Shown in pieces: positions 1 to 7,129 of a DNA stretch of 20,984 nt. The notes below the pieces were generated by a model. That model saw only the letters and a list, made by a program, of their open reading frames with translations, made no database searches and was not told where the DNA came from. Numbering within the stretch: position 1 is the stretch's first letter; each line of letters starts with the position of its first letter. The stretch spans positions 1 to 20,984 of the forward strand of contig JAHJCW010000259.1 in the NCBI GenBank assembly GCA_018812885.1, read 5' to 3'. The position numbers and the translations under genes were made by a program. This DNA is from a bacterium (lineage in GTDB: Bacteria > Fidelibacterota > Marinisomatia > Marinisomatales > JAHJCW01).

Positions 1-2214
1 CAAAGACACTGGATCAATATCGATGTTAATTTTTACACCGCCTCCAATCTTTTTATCTAACAAATTATTCCTTAAATATTGATGTAACTTCCTGCCGTTT
101 GGATCTACTTCCTTTAATGATTTAAATACGATCTGCATTCTATATTTACCTCTTAGGCGTTCCCGATAACACCAAGCCGGTCCCAGAATTTCTAATCCTT
201 TAAATTTCTTTTGAAAACTATTTCGTATCGAATTAGCCGTTTTGTCAACATTGCTTTTTTTAATTCCCGTAAACTCAGCTTTGGCAAGCCAGTTAAAGGG
301 CGGATAATTCAATTCTTTTCGTTCGCCAATCATAATATTGTAATATTTTTTTAAATCTAATCTTGCGGCATATCTGATCACAGGATTATCGGCATTATAT
401 GTTTGAATAACAACTTCTCCTTGAATTTTTCTTCTCCCGGAACGCCCGGCGGCTTGATATATCAATTGAAATGATCTTTCCCCAGAGCGAAAATCCGGTA
501 GAAACAAACCCATATCAGCATTAATGACACCAACTAGCGTAACATTGTCAAAGTCAAGTCCCTTCGCAATCATCTGCGTACCTAATAATATGTCAATTTT
601 GCCATTTTTAAAATTTTTTAAAGTTGTAGTCAGTGTTTTGCCTGATCTTGTTGTATCCATATCCAGGCGCGCAACCTTTGCCTTCGGAAATGTCTCTCGA
701 ATAACATCCTCTACCTTTTGTGTTCCGGTTCCCGATAGCGCCAGATTACTACTATCACAATGATTACACTGCTGCGGTATTTTAGTTTGCAAGTATCCAC
801 AAAAATGGCATTGTAAATTTTCGCCTACGCGATGATAGGTAAGCGGTATACTACACGTTGGACAAATAATCATTTCTCCACAATCTCGGCAACGATAGAT
901 AGGAGCGTAGCCTCGACGATTTTGCAATAATATTATTTGTTCCTTCTTTTTTATTCTCTGCTCTATTTTTTGCTGCAAGGAACTAGATAAAATTTGTCCA
1001 ATTTTGCCCGTTTCTTCCTGTTCTTTAATCATGTCAACCACCTTCACAACCGGGTAGGCGGCATCATTAAATCTTTCCGGCATGTAACAATAATCAAGTT
1101 TCCCAATTATTTGATTGTAATAGCTCTCAAGGCTTGGTGTAGCGCTAACTAGTATCACTGCTGCATTTTGAAGTTTGCCACGCACCAGAGCAACGTCCCT
1201 TGCCTGGTATCGCGGATCAGGCGCTTCTTGCTTATAAGACGTTTCCTGTTCTTCGTCTACAACAATCAAACCTAAATTTATTAAAGGAGCAAATATCGCA
1301 CTGCGGGCTCCGACAATAACTTGATATTTTCCATTGCAAATGTTTGTCCATGTCAAAGCTCTTGTCGCCCCGGTCAATTTTGAGTGCCATAGCCCCACTT
1401 TATCACCAAAAACTGCTCGGAAACGTCCTGCTATCTGTGGGGTTAGGGCAATTTCAGGCAATAATATGATAATTGACTTACCCTTTTCTAACATTTCCTG
1501 TGCAATTTTAATGTATACTTCCGTTTTGCCACTGCCAGTAACACCGTGCAATAACATACCGTTATATCTTTTCTCTTCTATATATTTTTCGATTTTATTT
1601 ACTGCAGCAGTTTGCGAATCTGAAAAGTGTATTTCTTTATGAATAGGATCAAATTCAAAATCCTTTGCGGGGGGAATAGATTCTTCTTTAAACAATTTTA
1701 CTAACCCTTTTTTTTCTAAACTCTTACAAACTGTTAATGGACTTGCGACCAATTCATTTAATTCAGAAATCGATATTGGTTCTTTGTACTTATTTAACCT
1801 GCTCAGAACATTTGCTTGAGCCGGTGCGCTCTTTTGTAAATTGTCAGGAAGGACTATATCTTGTCTGGCTTGTACCATCCATCGCTCTTGTGGCTTATAT
1901 TTGACAGATAGATTAGCAGGAATTACCGTAGCTGCTTTGCCAAGCGGCACCATATAATAATTACTTATCCACTGTATTAATTGCCATAGAGTATCATCAA
2001 GAATCGGCGTGTCATCAATAACCTCTGATATTTTTTTTATTTTACCCGTGAAAGATACATCATTTTGTAATTTGACTATAATTCCCGGTAAAATCCGCTT
2101 CCCCAGCGGGGCACGAACTCGCACTCCGACGCTTACAATTTCGATAAATTGTTTAGGAATTTTATAAGTAAAAACCTGATATTGTGAGATTGGAAATGCT
2201 ACATCAACAAACAT
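1..2214 (-). CDS. priA: Primosomal protein N' (PriA helicase), 3' end cut by window edge
   Basis: PriA is a superfamily-2 DNA helicase that restarts collapsed replication forks by recognising branched DNA and loading the replicative helicase. Translating minus from the ATG at 2214 gives 738 codons without a stop. The last visible residues (INIDIDPVSL) match the usual PriA C-terminus, so only a few codons are missing. Residues 1-100 form the 3'-DNA-binding domain. Walker A is GVTGSGKTEVY (about 224-234). Motif II is DEEQ (320-323) where the family normally has DEEH. Motif III is VSATPS (356-361). The zinc-binding Cys pairs are C442/C445, C451/C454, C469/C472 and C483/C486. Helicase motifs V and VI are GTQMIAKGLDF and QAAGRSGR. 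No clear Shine-Dalgarno precedes the ATG. It lies downstream of the rplI terminator and is probably its own transcription unit. Confidence 0.96.
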   Translation of the reverse strand, partial: MFVDVAFPISQYQVFTYKIPKQFIEIVSVGVRVRAPLGKRILPGIIVKLQNDVSFTGKIKKISEVIDDTPILDDTLWQLIQWISNYYMVPLGKAATVIPANLSVKYKPQERWMVQARQDIVLPDNLQKSAPAQANVLSRLNKYKEPISISELNELVASPLTVCKSLEKKGLVKLFKEESIPPAKDFEFDPIHKEIHFSDSQTAAVNKIEKYIEEKRYNGMLLHGVTGSGKTEVYIKIAQEMLEKGKSIIILLPEIALTPQIAGRFRAVFGDKVGLWHSKLTGATRALTWTNICNGKYQVIVGARSAIFAPLINLGLIVVDEEQETSYKQEAPDPRYQARDVALVRGKLQNAAVILVSATPSLESYYNQIIGKLDYCYMPERFNDAAYPVVKVVDMIKEQEETGKIGQILSSSLQQKIEQRIKKKEQIILLQNRRGYAPIYRCRDCGEMIICPTCSIPLTYHRVGENLQCHFCGYLQTKIPQQCNHCDSSNLALSGTGTQKVEDVIRETFPKAKVARLDMDTTRSGKTLTTTLKNFKNGKIDILLGTQMIAKGLDFDNVTLVGVINADMGLFLPDFRSGERSFQLIYQAAGRSGRRKIQGEVVIQTYNADNPVIRYAARLDLKKYYNIMIGERKELNYPPFNWLAKAEFTGIKKSNVDKTANSIRNSFQKKFKGLEILGPAWCYRERLRGKYRMQIVFKSLKEVDPNGRKLHQYLRNNLLDKKIGGGVKINIDIDPVSL

Positions 2215-2344
2215 AATAGTTGAAAATAGATTATTGCCGACCCTCATAGCAATACAATTATTTTACAATCTGATTAATATTTAGTTTAAAGCAAATTTGT
2301 CATCAGTACTTTAGAAACTATTTTATTAATTATGGATAAAAATT
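2215..2344. other. Intergenic region upstream of priA
   Basis: This AT-rich spacer separates the rplI terminator from the priA start. It presumably holds the priA promoter, but I see no -35/-10 pair good enough to call. I found no small ORF, tRNA or convincing structured RNA in it. Confidence 0.5.
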
Positions 2345-2385
2345 AATCCCCCAAAGCGGTGAGGCATTTCTCCGGGGGATTTTTT
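2345..2385 (-). terminator. Intrinsic terminator after rplI
   Basis: A perfect 8-bp stem pairs AATCCCCC (2345-2352) with GGGGGATT (2374-2381), with a 21-nt loop that can itself form a short GAG/CTC stem. On the minus strand the stem is followed by AATTTTTA, a modest U tract that fits termination of the rplI operon 20 nt after its stop. On the plus strand six T's follow the stem (2380-2385), so it could also stop antisense transcription coming from priA. Confidence 0.8.
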
Positions 2386-2402
2386 GGGAAGGGAGTAATA
2401 TT

Positions 2403-2846
2403 TTAAGCTTTAATTATGTATAATTTTATTCCCGGTTGTAAATCGTCTGATACTTTTATTGGTATGTTATACACACCCAATGCTTTTATTGGCTCTTCAA
2501 GTAAAATCATATGTCGATCAATGTCCAAACCCTTTTCCAATAAAGCTTTGTGAATATCCTGCGTTGTAACAGCGCCAAATAGTTTTTCTTCTTCACCTAC
2601 CTGCATCTCTATTGTCAATTCTATTTTTGCGAGAGAACTTGCAATTTTTTGATTGGCAATATTGGCACGTTCCTTACGAGCCACAGCAACATTTTTTTTC
2701 TCCTCAGCTAATGCCATGTTACGTTTTGATGCCCTTAAAGCCAATCCCAATGGTGCCAAATAATTCCTGGCATAACCTGGTTTGACATTTACAATATCAC
2801 CCGCTGTACCTAATCCTTCAACATCTTTTAATAATATTACGTCCAT
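2403..2846 (-). CDS. rplI: 50S ribosomal protein bL9
   Basis: bL9 is a two-domain protein of the large subunit that binds 23S rRNA near the L1 stalk and helps reading-frame maintenance. The 147-residue length is typical. The N-terminal domain shows the family signature MDVILLKDVEGLGTAGD followed by GYARNYLAPLGLAL (about 24-37). A long charged connecting helix follows (about 40-75). The C-terminal domain (about 80-147) contains KLFGAVTTQDI. The start has only a weak AGGA about 9 nt upstream. It is the last gene of the rpsF-rpsR-rplI ribosomal-protein run, 34 nt after rpsR, and is followed by a strong hairpin terminator. Nothing unusual was seen in the protein. Confidence 0.98.
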   Translation of the reverse strand: MDVILLKDVEGLGTAGDIVNVKPGYARNYLAPLGLALRASKRNMALAEEKKNVAVARKERANIANQKIASSLAKIELTIEMQVGEEEKLFGAVTTQDIHKALLEKGLDIDRHMILLEEPIKALGVYNIPIKVSDDLQPGIKLYIIKA

Positions 2847-2880
2847 ATCTAAATCCTATTTTTTCGGTTTTTAGGCTAAT

Positions 2881-3111
2881 TTAGCCGTCAACACTAACGT
2901 TCGTAAATGGCATAAGGGCAATATTCCTAGACTGCTTAATCGCTCGTACTAATTGGCGATGTATCTTGGCGCTTGAACCCGTTACCCTACGCGGGATAAT
3001 TTTACCCTGGTCTGTTACAAATCTTCTCAACAATTTTACATCTTTATAATCAACAAATGTGATACCATTTTCTTTAAAGTAACAATACTTTTTCTTAGTT
3101 GTAAATGTCAT
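2881..3111 (-). CDS. rpsR: 30S ribosomal protein bS18
   Basis: bS18 is a small-subunit platform protein that binds 16S rRNA as a heterodimer with bS6. The 76 residues are normal length. The conserved core is visible: FVDYKDVKLLRRFVTDQGKI, then the basic PRRVTGSSAKIHRQLVRAIKQSR (about 40-62) and the LMPF near the end. Its ATG shares one base with the rpsF stop codon (TAATG), so its translation is very probably coupled to rpsF, which fits the 1:1 S6:S18 complex. Many bacteria have ssb between rpsF and rpsR; here the two genes are directly joined. Confidence 0.98.
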   Translation of the reverse strand: MTFTTKKKYCYFKENGITFVDYKDVKLLRRFVTDQGKIIPRRVTGSSAKIHRQLVRAIKQSRNIALMPFTNVSVDG

Positions 3112-3632
3112 TATTTGTTTTCCTCTTTGATTTCTTGTTCGCTTTCAGATTCACCTATATCACTTTTATCATCCTTTTCTGCCAATTCAGTCTTTTCTGT
3201 CTCGTCTATACCCTCAGTATCATCTGCATCTTCTTCATCCTCAAGATTGTCTATAGAATCGTTTTCCAGCATTTCGAGATTTTCATCTTCTATTGAATCA
3301 GTTTTGTCAACAATCAGTTCAATGTTTTCTACCTTAGCAGGTTCCTCGTCCAATCTTACGAGTTGATGTCTAATTACTGACTTTTTAAGTATCAAAGATC
3401 GCTCAAATTCTTTTAGAAAATCAAACTGTTCTGCACTAAATTGCAATAATATATATGTTCCATATTTATTGTTTTTTATGGGGTATGCTAATCGCTTTTT
3501 CCCCCACAAGTTGTGATTTATGATTGAAACTTTATATTCGTTAATCTCATTTCCAATCTCGTCAATAATGTTTTTTACTTTATCATCTTCTAAATTTGGA
3601 TTAACAATATATAATAATTCGTAATATCTCAT
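3111..3632 (-). CDS. rpsF: 30S ribosomal protein bS6 with long acidic C-terminal tail
   Basis: bS6 pairs with bS18 on the 30S platform. Residues 1-96 are a standard bS6 ferredoxin-like fold, starting MRYYELLYIVNPNLEDD and including WGKKRLAYPIKNNKYGTYILL and RHQLVRLDEE. The protein then continues to 173 residues, whereas the family is usually about 95-135. In the last 73 residues I count 33 Asp/Glu, and the segment looks disordered. An acidic tail also exists in E. coli bS6, where glutamates are added by RimK, but it is much shorter. A good Shine-Dalgarno (AAGGAG) precedes the ATG. The gene starts 23 nt after hppA and overlaps rpsR by one base. The short leader leaves no room for the known S6:S18-binding mRNA leader structure. 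Confidence 0.96.
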   Translation of the reverse strand: MRYYELLYIVNPNLEDDKVKNIIDEIGNEINEYKVSIINHNLWGKKRLAYPIKNNKYGTYILLQFSAEQFDFLKEFERSLILKKSVIRHQLVRLDEEPAKVENIELIVDKTDSIEDENLEMLENDSIDNLEDEEDADDTEGIDETEKTELAEKDDKSDIGESESEQEIKEENK

Positions 3633-3655
3633 TTATTCTCCTTAGTCTAAAGTGA

Positions 3656-5845
3656 CTATATCATAGCAATCAGCGGTGCAATTACCAATGACACCACTGA
3701 CATTAATTTTATTAATATATTTAAAGATGGTCCTGATGTATCTTTAAATGGATCTCCCACCGTATCTCCGACTACAGCAGCTTTATGTGCATCTGAACCT
3801 TTAAAATATTTTTTCCCATTTATCTCAACACCATTTTCTATCATCTTTTTAGCGTTATCCCATGCAGCTCCGGCATTGGATTGGAATATTGCCATCAATA
3901 CACCTGTCACGGTAACACCAGCTAATAATCCCCCTAATGTTTCTGCTCCGAAAATAAATCCAACAGCAATTGGTGTTAATATTGCCAACAGTCCCGGTAG
4001 CGCCATTTGTCGAATGGCAGCTGTTGTAGAAATTTCCACACATTTACTATGATCCGCCTTTGTTAAAGCATTATGAAAAACATTTTTTTCTTCAGAGTTT
4101 GCTTTGTCCATGTCTGAATCATATTTTTTCATGATTTTTAATGCTGCTACTAACTCAGGAATTTCTTTAAATTGTCTGCGGACTTCTTCAATCATAGACA
4201 TGGCAGCTCGTCCAACGGCACCTATTAAAAATGAAGAAAATAGAAAGGGTAACATGGCTCCTACAAATAAACCCGCCATTACACTAGCATTTGTTATATC
4301 AATATTAACCATGGCGGCAGTTTCTTCCCACCCGGCTGCAATTCGTGTAATATAAATCGATGTTCTAAATGCCGCAAAAAGTGCTAAGGCTGTTAAAGCC
4401 GCAGAACCGATTGCAAAACCCTTCCCGATTGCCGCGGTTGTGTTACCAACTGCATCTAACTTATCAGTACGGCCACGTACTTCTTTTGGCAATTCTGCCA
4501 TTTCAGCGATGCCACCGGCATTGTCAGAAATTGGCCCATACGCATCTATTGCTAATTGAATTCCGGTATTAGCTAACATTCCTACAGCAGCCATTGCAAT
4601 TCCATACAATCCTGCAAAATAGTACGATGCCATAATCGCAACTGCGATAATCATAACCGGAATTGCGGTTGATTGCATTCCAACGCCTAATCCTGCAATT
4701 ATATTTGTTGCAGCGCCCGTTAAAGATTGTTTACTAATAGACTTAACTGGCTTTCCGTCAATTCCCGTATAATATTCAGTTATAGATCCAATTCCAATAC
4801 CCGCAGCTAAACCAACCAATGTTGCAAAAAACACTCCTAAACTTGTATAGCCAACACCGCTTAGAACAAAATCGCTCGGTAAAATGGCAGTAATTATAAA
4901 ATAAATTACTACTATCATTAGAGCCGATGAGCCAAAATACCCTCGATTTAATCCTTTTTGCGGATTGCCACCCTCTTTAACAGATACTAGAAATGTCCCG
5001 ATTATTGAAACAATTACTCCGGCACCAGCTAAAAGCAATGGCAATAAAACAAAATCTAACTCAAATTTTCCGGATACTAAAATACTAGCACCTAAAATCA
5101 TCGAGCCGATAATCGCTCCGACATAAGACTCAAACAAATCAGCACCCATACCAGCAACATCCCCAACATTGTCCCCTACATTATCGGCAATTGTAGCCGG
5201 GTTTAAAGGATGATCTTCGGGAATTCCTGCTTCTACCTTTCCTACAAGATCAGCTCCCACGTCTGCAGCTTTAGTATAAATTCCTCCACTAACACGCGCG
5301 AAAAGTGCTATAGAAGACGCACCTAACGAGAATCCTGAAATAACATTTAAAACAATAATAATATTATCAAAATATGATTGATAAAAGAGAAATAAAGAGC
5401 CAAGCCCTATAACGCCAAGCCCCACAACGCTTAATCCCATTACTGAGCCACCCGTAAAAGCGACCTTTAAACCTTGCGTTAAACTAGTACGTGCTGCTTG
5501 AGTAGTACGATTATTAGATTTGGTAGCTACCCGCATGCCAATAAATCCTGCTAATCCTGAGGCTAAGGCACCAATAACAAATGACAGGGATATCAAAATA
5601 CTGGAGTCAGATTTTCCATAATTTGCGAAACCAAGCAAAATAGCAACTGCCATTACGAAAATTGACAATACTTTGTATTCGGCCTTTAAAAACGCCATTG
5701 CCCCCTTTGCTATATTGCCACCGATCAACTTCATTGCATCTGTTCCTTCATCTTGCTTACTAATCCAGCTTGTTTTCCAAAGGCTGTATAATAGTGCAAT
5801 AACACCCGAAAGAATCACCAAATAAATCATATTTCCATTATCCAT
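3656..5845 (-). CDS. hppA: Membrane-bound, K+-dependent ion-translocating pyrophosphatase
   Basis: This integral inner-membrane enzyme hydrolyses pyrophosphate and pumps H+ and/or Na+ outward. The 729 residues and roughly 16 hydrophobic segments fit the family. The Mg-PPi site is visible as DVGADLVGKVE (195-205) plus EDHPLNPATIADNVGDNVGD (210-229), then ISDNAGGIAEMA, and near the C-terminus GDTVGDPFKDTSGPSLNIL. GNTTAAIGKG (467-476) carries Ala471 and Gly474, the pair diagnostic of the K+-dependent subfamily; K+-independent pumps have Lys and Thr there. Glu239 in DLFESYVG is at the position seen in Na+-pumping members, so Na+ or Na+/H+ transport is likely (inference). Its start overlaps the pth stop by 8 nt, and a GAGGAG Shine-Dalgarno lies inside the pth end, suggesting coupling. 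It is an unexpected neighbour between pth and rpsF. Confidence 0.97.
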   Translation of the reverse strand: MDNGNMIYLVILSGVIALLYSLWKTSWISKQDEGTDAMKLIGGNIAKGAMAFLKAEYKVLSIFVMAVAILLGFANYGKSDSSILISLSFVIGALASGLAGFIGMRVATKSNNRTTQAARTSLTQGLKVAFTGGSVMGLSVVGLGVIGLGSLFLFYQSYFDNIIIVLNVISGFSLGASSIALFARVSGGIYTKAADVGADLVGKVEAGIPEDHPLNPATIADNVGDNVGDVAGMGADLFESYVGAIIGSMILGASILVSGKFELDFVLLPLLLAGAGVIVSIIGTFLVSVKEGGNPQKGLNRGYFGSSALMIVVIYFIITAILPSDFVLSGVGYTSLGVFFATLVGLAAGIGIGSITEYYTGIDGKPVKSISKQSLTGAATNIIAGLGVGMQSTAIPVMIIAVAIMASYYFAGLYGIAMAAVGMLANTGIQLAIDAYGPISDNAGGIAEMAELPKEVRGRTDKLDAVGNTTAAIGKGFAIGSAALTALALFAAFRTSIYITRIAAGWEETAAMVNIDITNASVMAGLFVGAMLPFLFSSFLIGAVGRAAMSMIEEVRRQFKEIPELVAALKIMKKYDSDMDKANSEEKNVFHNALTKADHSKCVEISTTAAIRQMALPGLLAILTPIAVGFIFGAETLGGLLAGVTVTGVLMAIFQSNAGAAWDNAKKMIENGVEINGKKYFKGSDAHKAAVVGDTVGDPFKDTSGPSLNILIKLMSVVSLVIAPLIAMI

Positions 5846-6422
5846 TAATTATCTCCTCGGTTTTTTCAATTCGATTAAATTCACTCATAGCTCTGCTCAA
5901 TCCATTATTAAGAATACTAAAAATTGCATCTGCAGTTCTGTGTACCATTTCCTCTGCCAATTGTTGATCTTGCTTACGAAAGGGTTTTAACACATATTTT
6001 TCAGCAGGTCTTTTATGGTCATCAGCTTTTATGCCGAAACGAATACGTGGAAATTTATTTTCATTTAACTGATAAATAACTGATTCCATTCCACGATGAC
6101 AACCGTCTCCGCCGCTTGGGCGTATTCTTATTGTTCCTAAGTTTAAATCCACATCATCAACGATTAGATATAAGTCTTCTATATCAATGCTCCATTTATC
6201 TAATACTTGCTGAACTGCAAGCCCACTCCGATTCATTCCTGTTGTGGGCTTTGCTAGAATTATATTCTTATTACGATCTTCGGCATATACATAATCACCT
6301 TTTCCAGGTTTGAATGCAATATTCATGCGATTTGCAAGTTCATTGACAACCCAAAAACCGGCATTATGTTTAGTTGATGAATATTCATCACCAATATTTC
6401 CGAGTCCGACAAACGCAACCAT
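5838..6422 (-). CDS. pth: Peptidyl-tRNA hydrolase
   Basis: Pth releases tRNAs from prematurely dropped peptidyl-tRNAs by cleaving the ester bond. The 194 residues match the usual length. Conserved elements are VGLGNIGDEY with Asn9, the catalytic His19 in KHNAGF, PTTGMNRSG with Asn64, and Asp89 in VDDVDL. The segment usually reading GGHGGHNGL is GGDGCHRGM here, so the Asn equivalent to E. coli Asn114 is Arg110 while His109 is kept. Asn114 helps bind the substrate in E. coli, so this is a notable change, though the rest of the fold looks intact. A clear AAGGGGAA Shine-Dalgarno precedes the ATG. The gene lies 20 nt after rplY, the order common in bacteria, and its 3' end overlaps hppA by 8 nt. 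Confidence 0.96.
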   Translation of the reverse strand: MVAFVGLGNIGDEYSSTKHNAGFWVVNELANRMNIAFKPGKGDYVYAEDRNKNIILAKPTTGMNRSGLAVQQVLDKWSIDIEDLYLIVDDVDLNLGTIRIRPSGGDGCHRGMESVIYQLNENKFPRIRFGIKADDHKRPAEKYVLKPFRKQDQQLAEEMVHRTADAIFSILNNGLSRAMSEFNRIEKTEEIING

Positions 6423-6442
6423 TATTAATTGTAATATTCCCC

Positions 6443-7111
6443 TTATCCTTTGGCTTCTTCCACAGATTCTTCTTCAGCTTGTTCTTCTTCGCCAACCTTT
6501 TCTTCGGCTCCTTCAGCCTCTGCCATTTCTTCTTCAGTTGGTATATCAGGAATGAGAGACTCTTCTTTTGGAGGAATAACAGCTAGTACATCCAAATCTT
6601 CGTCTGTAATGATTTCAATTTTATCACCGACCACAATTTCGTTAACGGTCATAACATGGTTCATTTCAAAATCTGTTACATCAATTACAATTTTATCCGG
6701 AACATCGGAAGGCAAACATTTTATTTCTAAATTAGAAAGATTGTATGTCAGAATACCACCTTCCTTAACACCCTTCGCTGTTCCTTCAAAGACAATGGGG
6801 ACAGAAATAGTGATCTTTTCGTCACGGCGGACACGCATTAAATCAATGTGAATTATTTCATCACTTACGGGATGATATTGTATATCTTTGATCATTACAT
6901 ATTGAGTTTTACCGTTTATATCTACTTCAAAAATATGATGACCTGAATGAATCGCCTTTCTAAATACTTTTTTATCTATTGCTAAATTGACATTTTCTTC
7001 ACCGGCATAATAAAAATTGGCAGGAATATTACCCTCCTTTCGCATAGCTTTTGCTGCTTGTGAACCGGGTTGTTCGCGTTTCATTATATCCAGTTTTGCA
7101 TATTGTGCCAT
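6443..7111 (-). CDS. rplY: 50S ribosomal protein bL25, long Ctc form
   Basis: bL25 binds 5S rRNA in the large subunit. At 222 residues this is the two-domain Ctc (TL5) type, not the short about 95-residue E. coli type. The N-terminal 5S-binding domain (about 1-95) shows GSQAAKAMRKEGNIPANFYY and YHPVSDEIIHIDLMRV. The C-terminal beta domain (about 96-180) shows GTAKGVKEGGIL and LPSDVPDKIVIDVT. Residues 181-222 form a Glu-rich, probably disordered tail. A good AAGGAG Shine-Dalgarno precedes the start. It lies between prs and pth, a widely conserved order. Confidence 0.97.
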   Translation of the reverse strand: MAQYAKLDIMKREQPGSQAAKAMRKEGNIPANFYYAGEENVNLAIDKKVFRKAIHSGHHIFEVDINGKTQYVMIKDIQYHPVSDEIIHIDLMRVRRDEKITISVPIVFEGTAKGVKEGGILTYNLSNLEIKCLPSDVPDKIVIDVTDFEMNHVMTVNEIVVGDKIEIITDEDLDVLAVIPPKEESLIPDIPTEEEMAEAEGAEEKVGEEEQAEEESVEEAKG

Positions 7112-7129
7112 TTCAATAACTCCTTTACA

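Noticed and set aside
524..1642. Two plus-strand open frames inside priA
   Set aside because: The minus-strand PriA frame is uninterrupted through this region with all helicase and zinc motifs.
3115..3366. Plus-strand serine/phenylalanine-rich open frame
   Set aside because: It is the antisense of the acidic tail of bS6 (Glu/Asp codons read backwards give Ser/Phe). It has low complexity and no ribosome-binding site.
3633..3655. S6:S18 autoregulatory leader RNA upstream of rpsF
   Set aside because: Only 23 nt separate hppA and rpsF and most of it is the Shine-Dalgarno region. No stem-loop of the known type fits.
6450..6851. Plus-strand serine-rich open frame of 133 codons
   Set aside because: It is an antisense shadow of the bL25 gene and its Glu-rich tail. 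The minus-strand gene is unmistakable.
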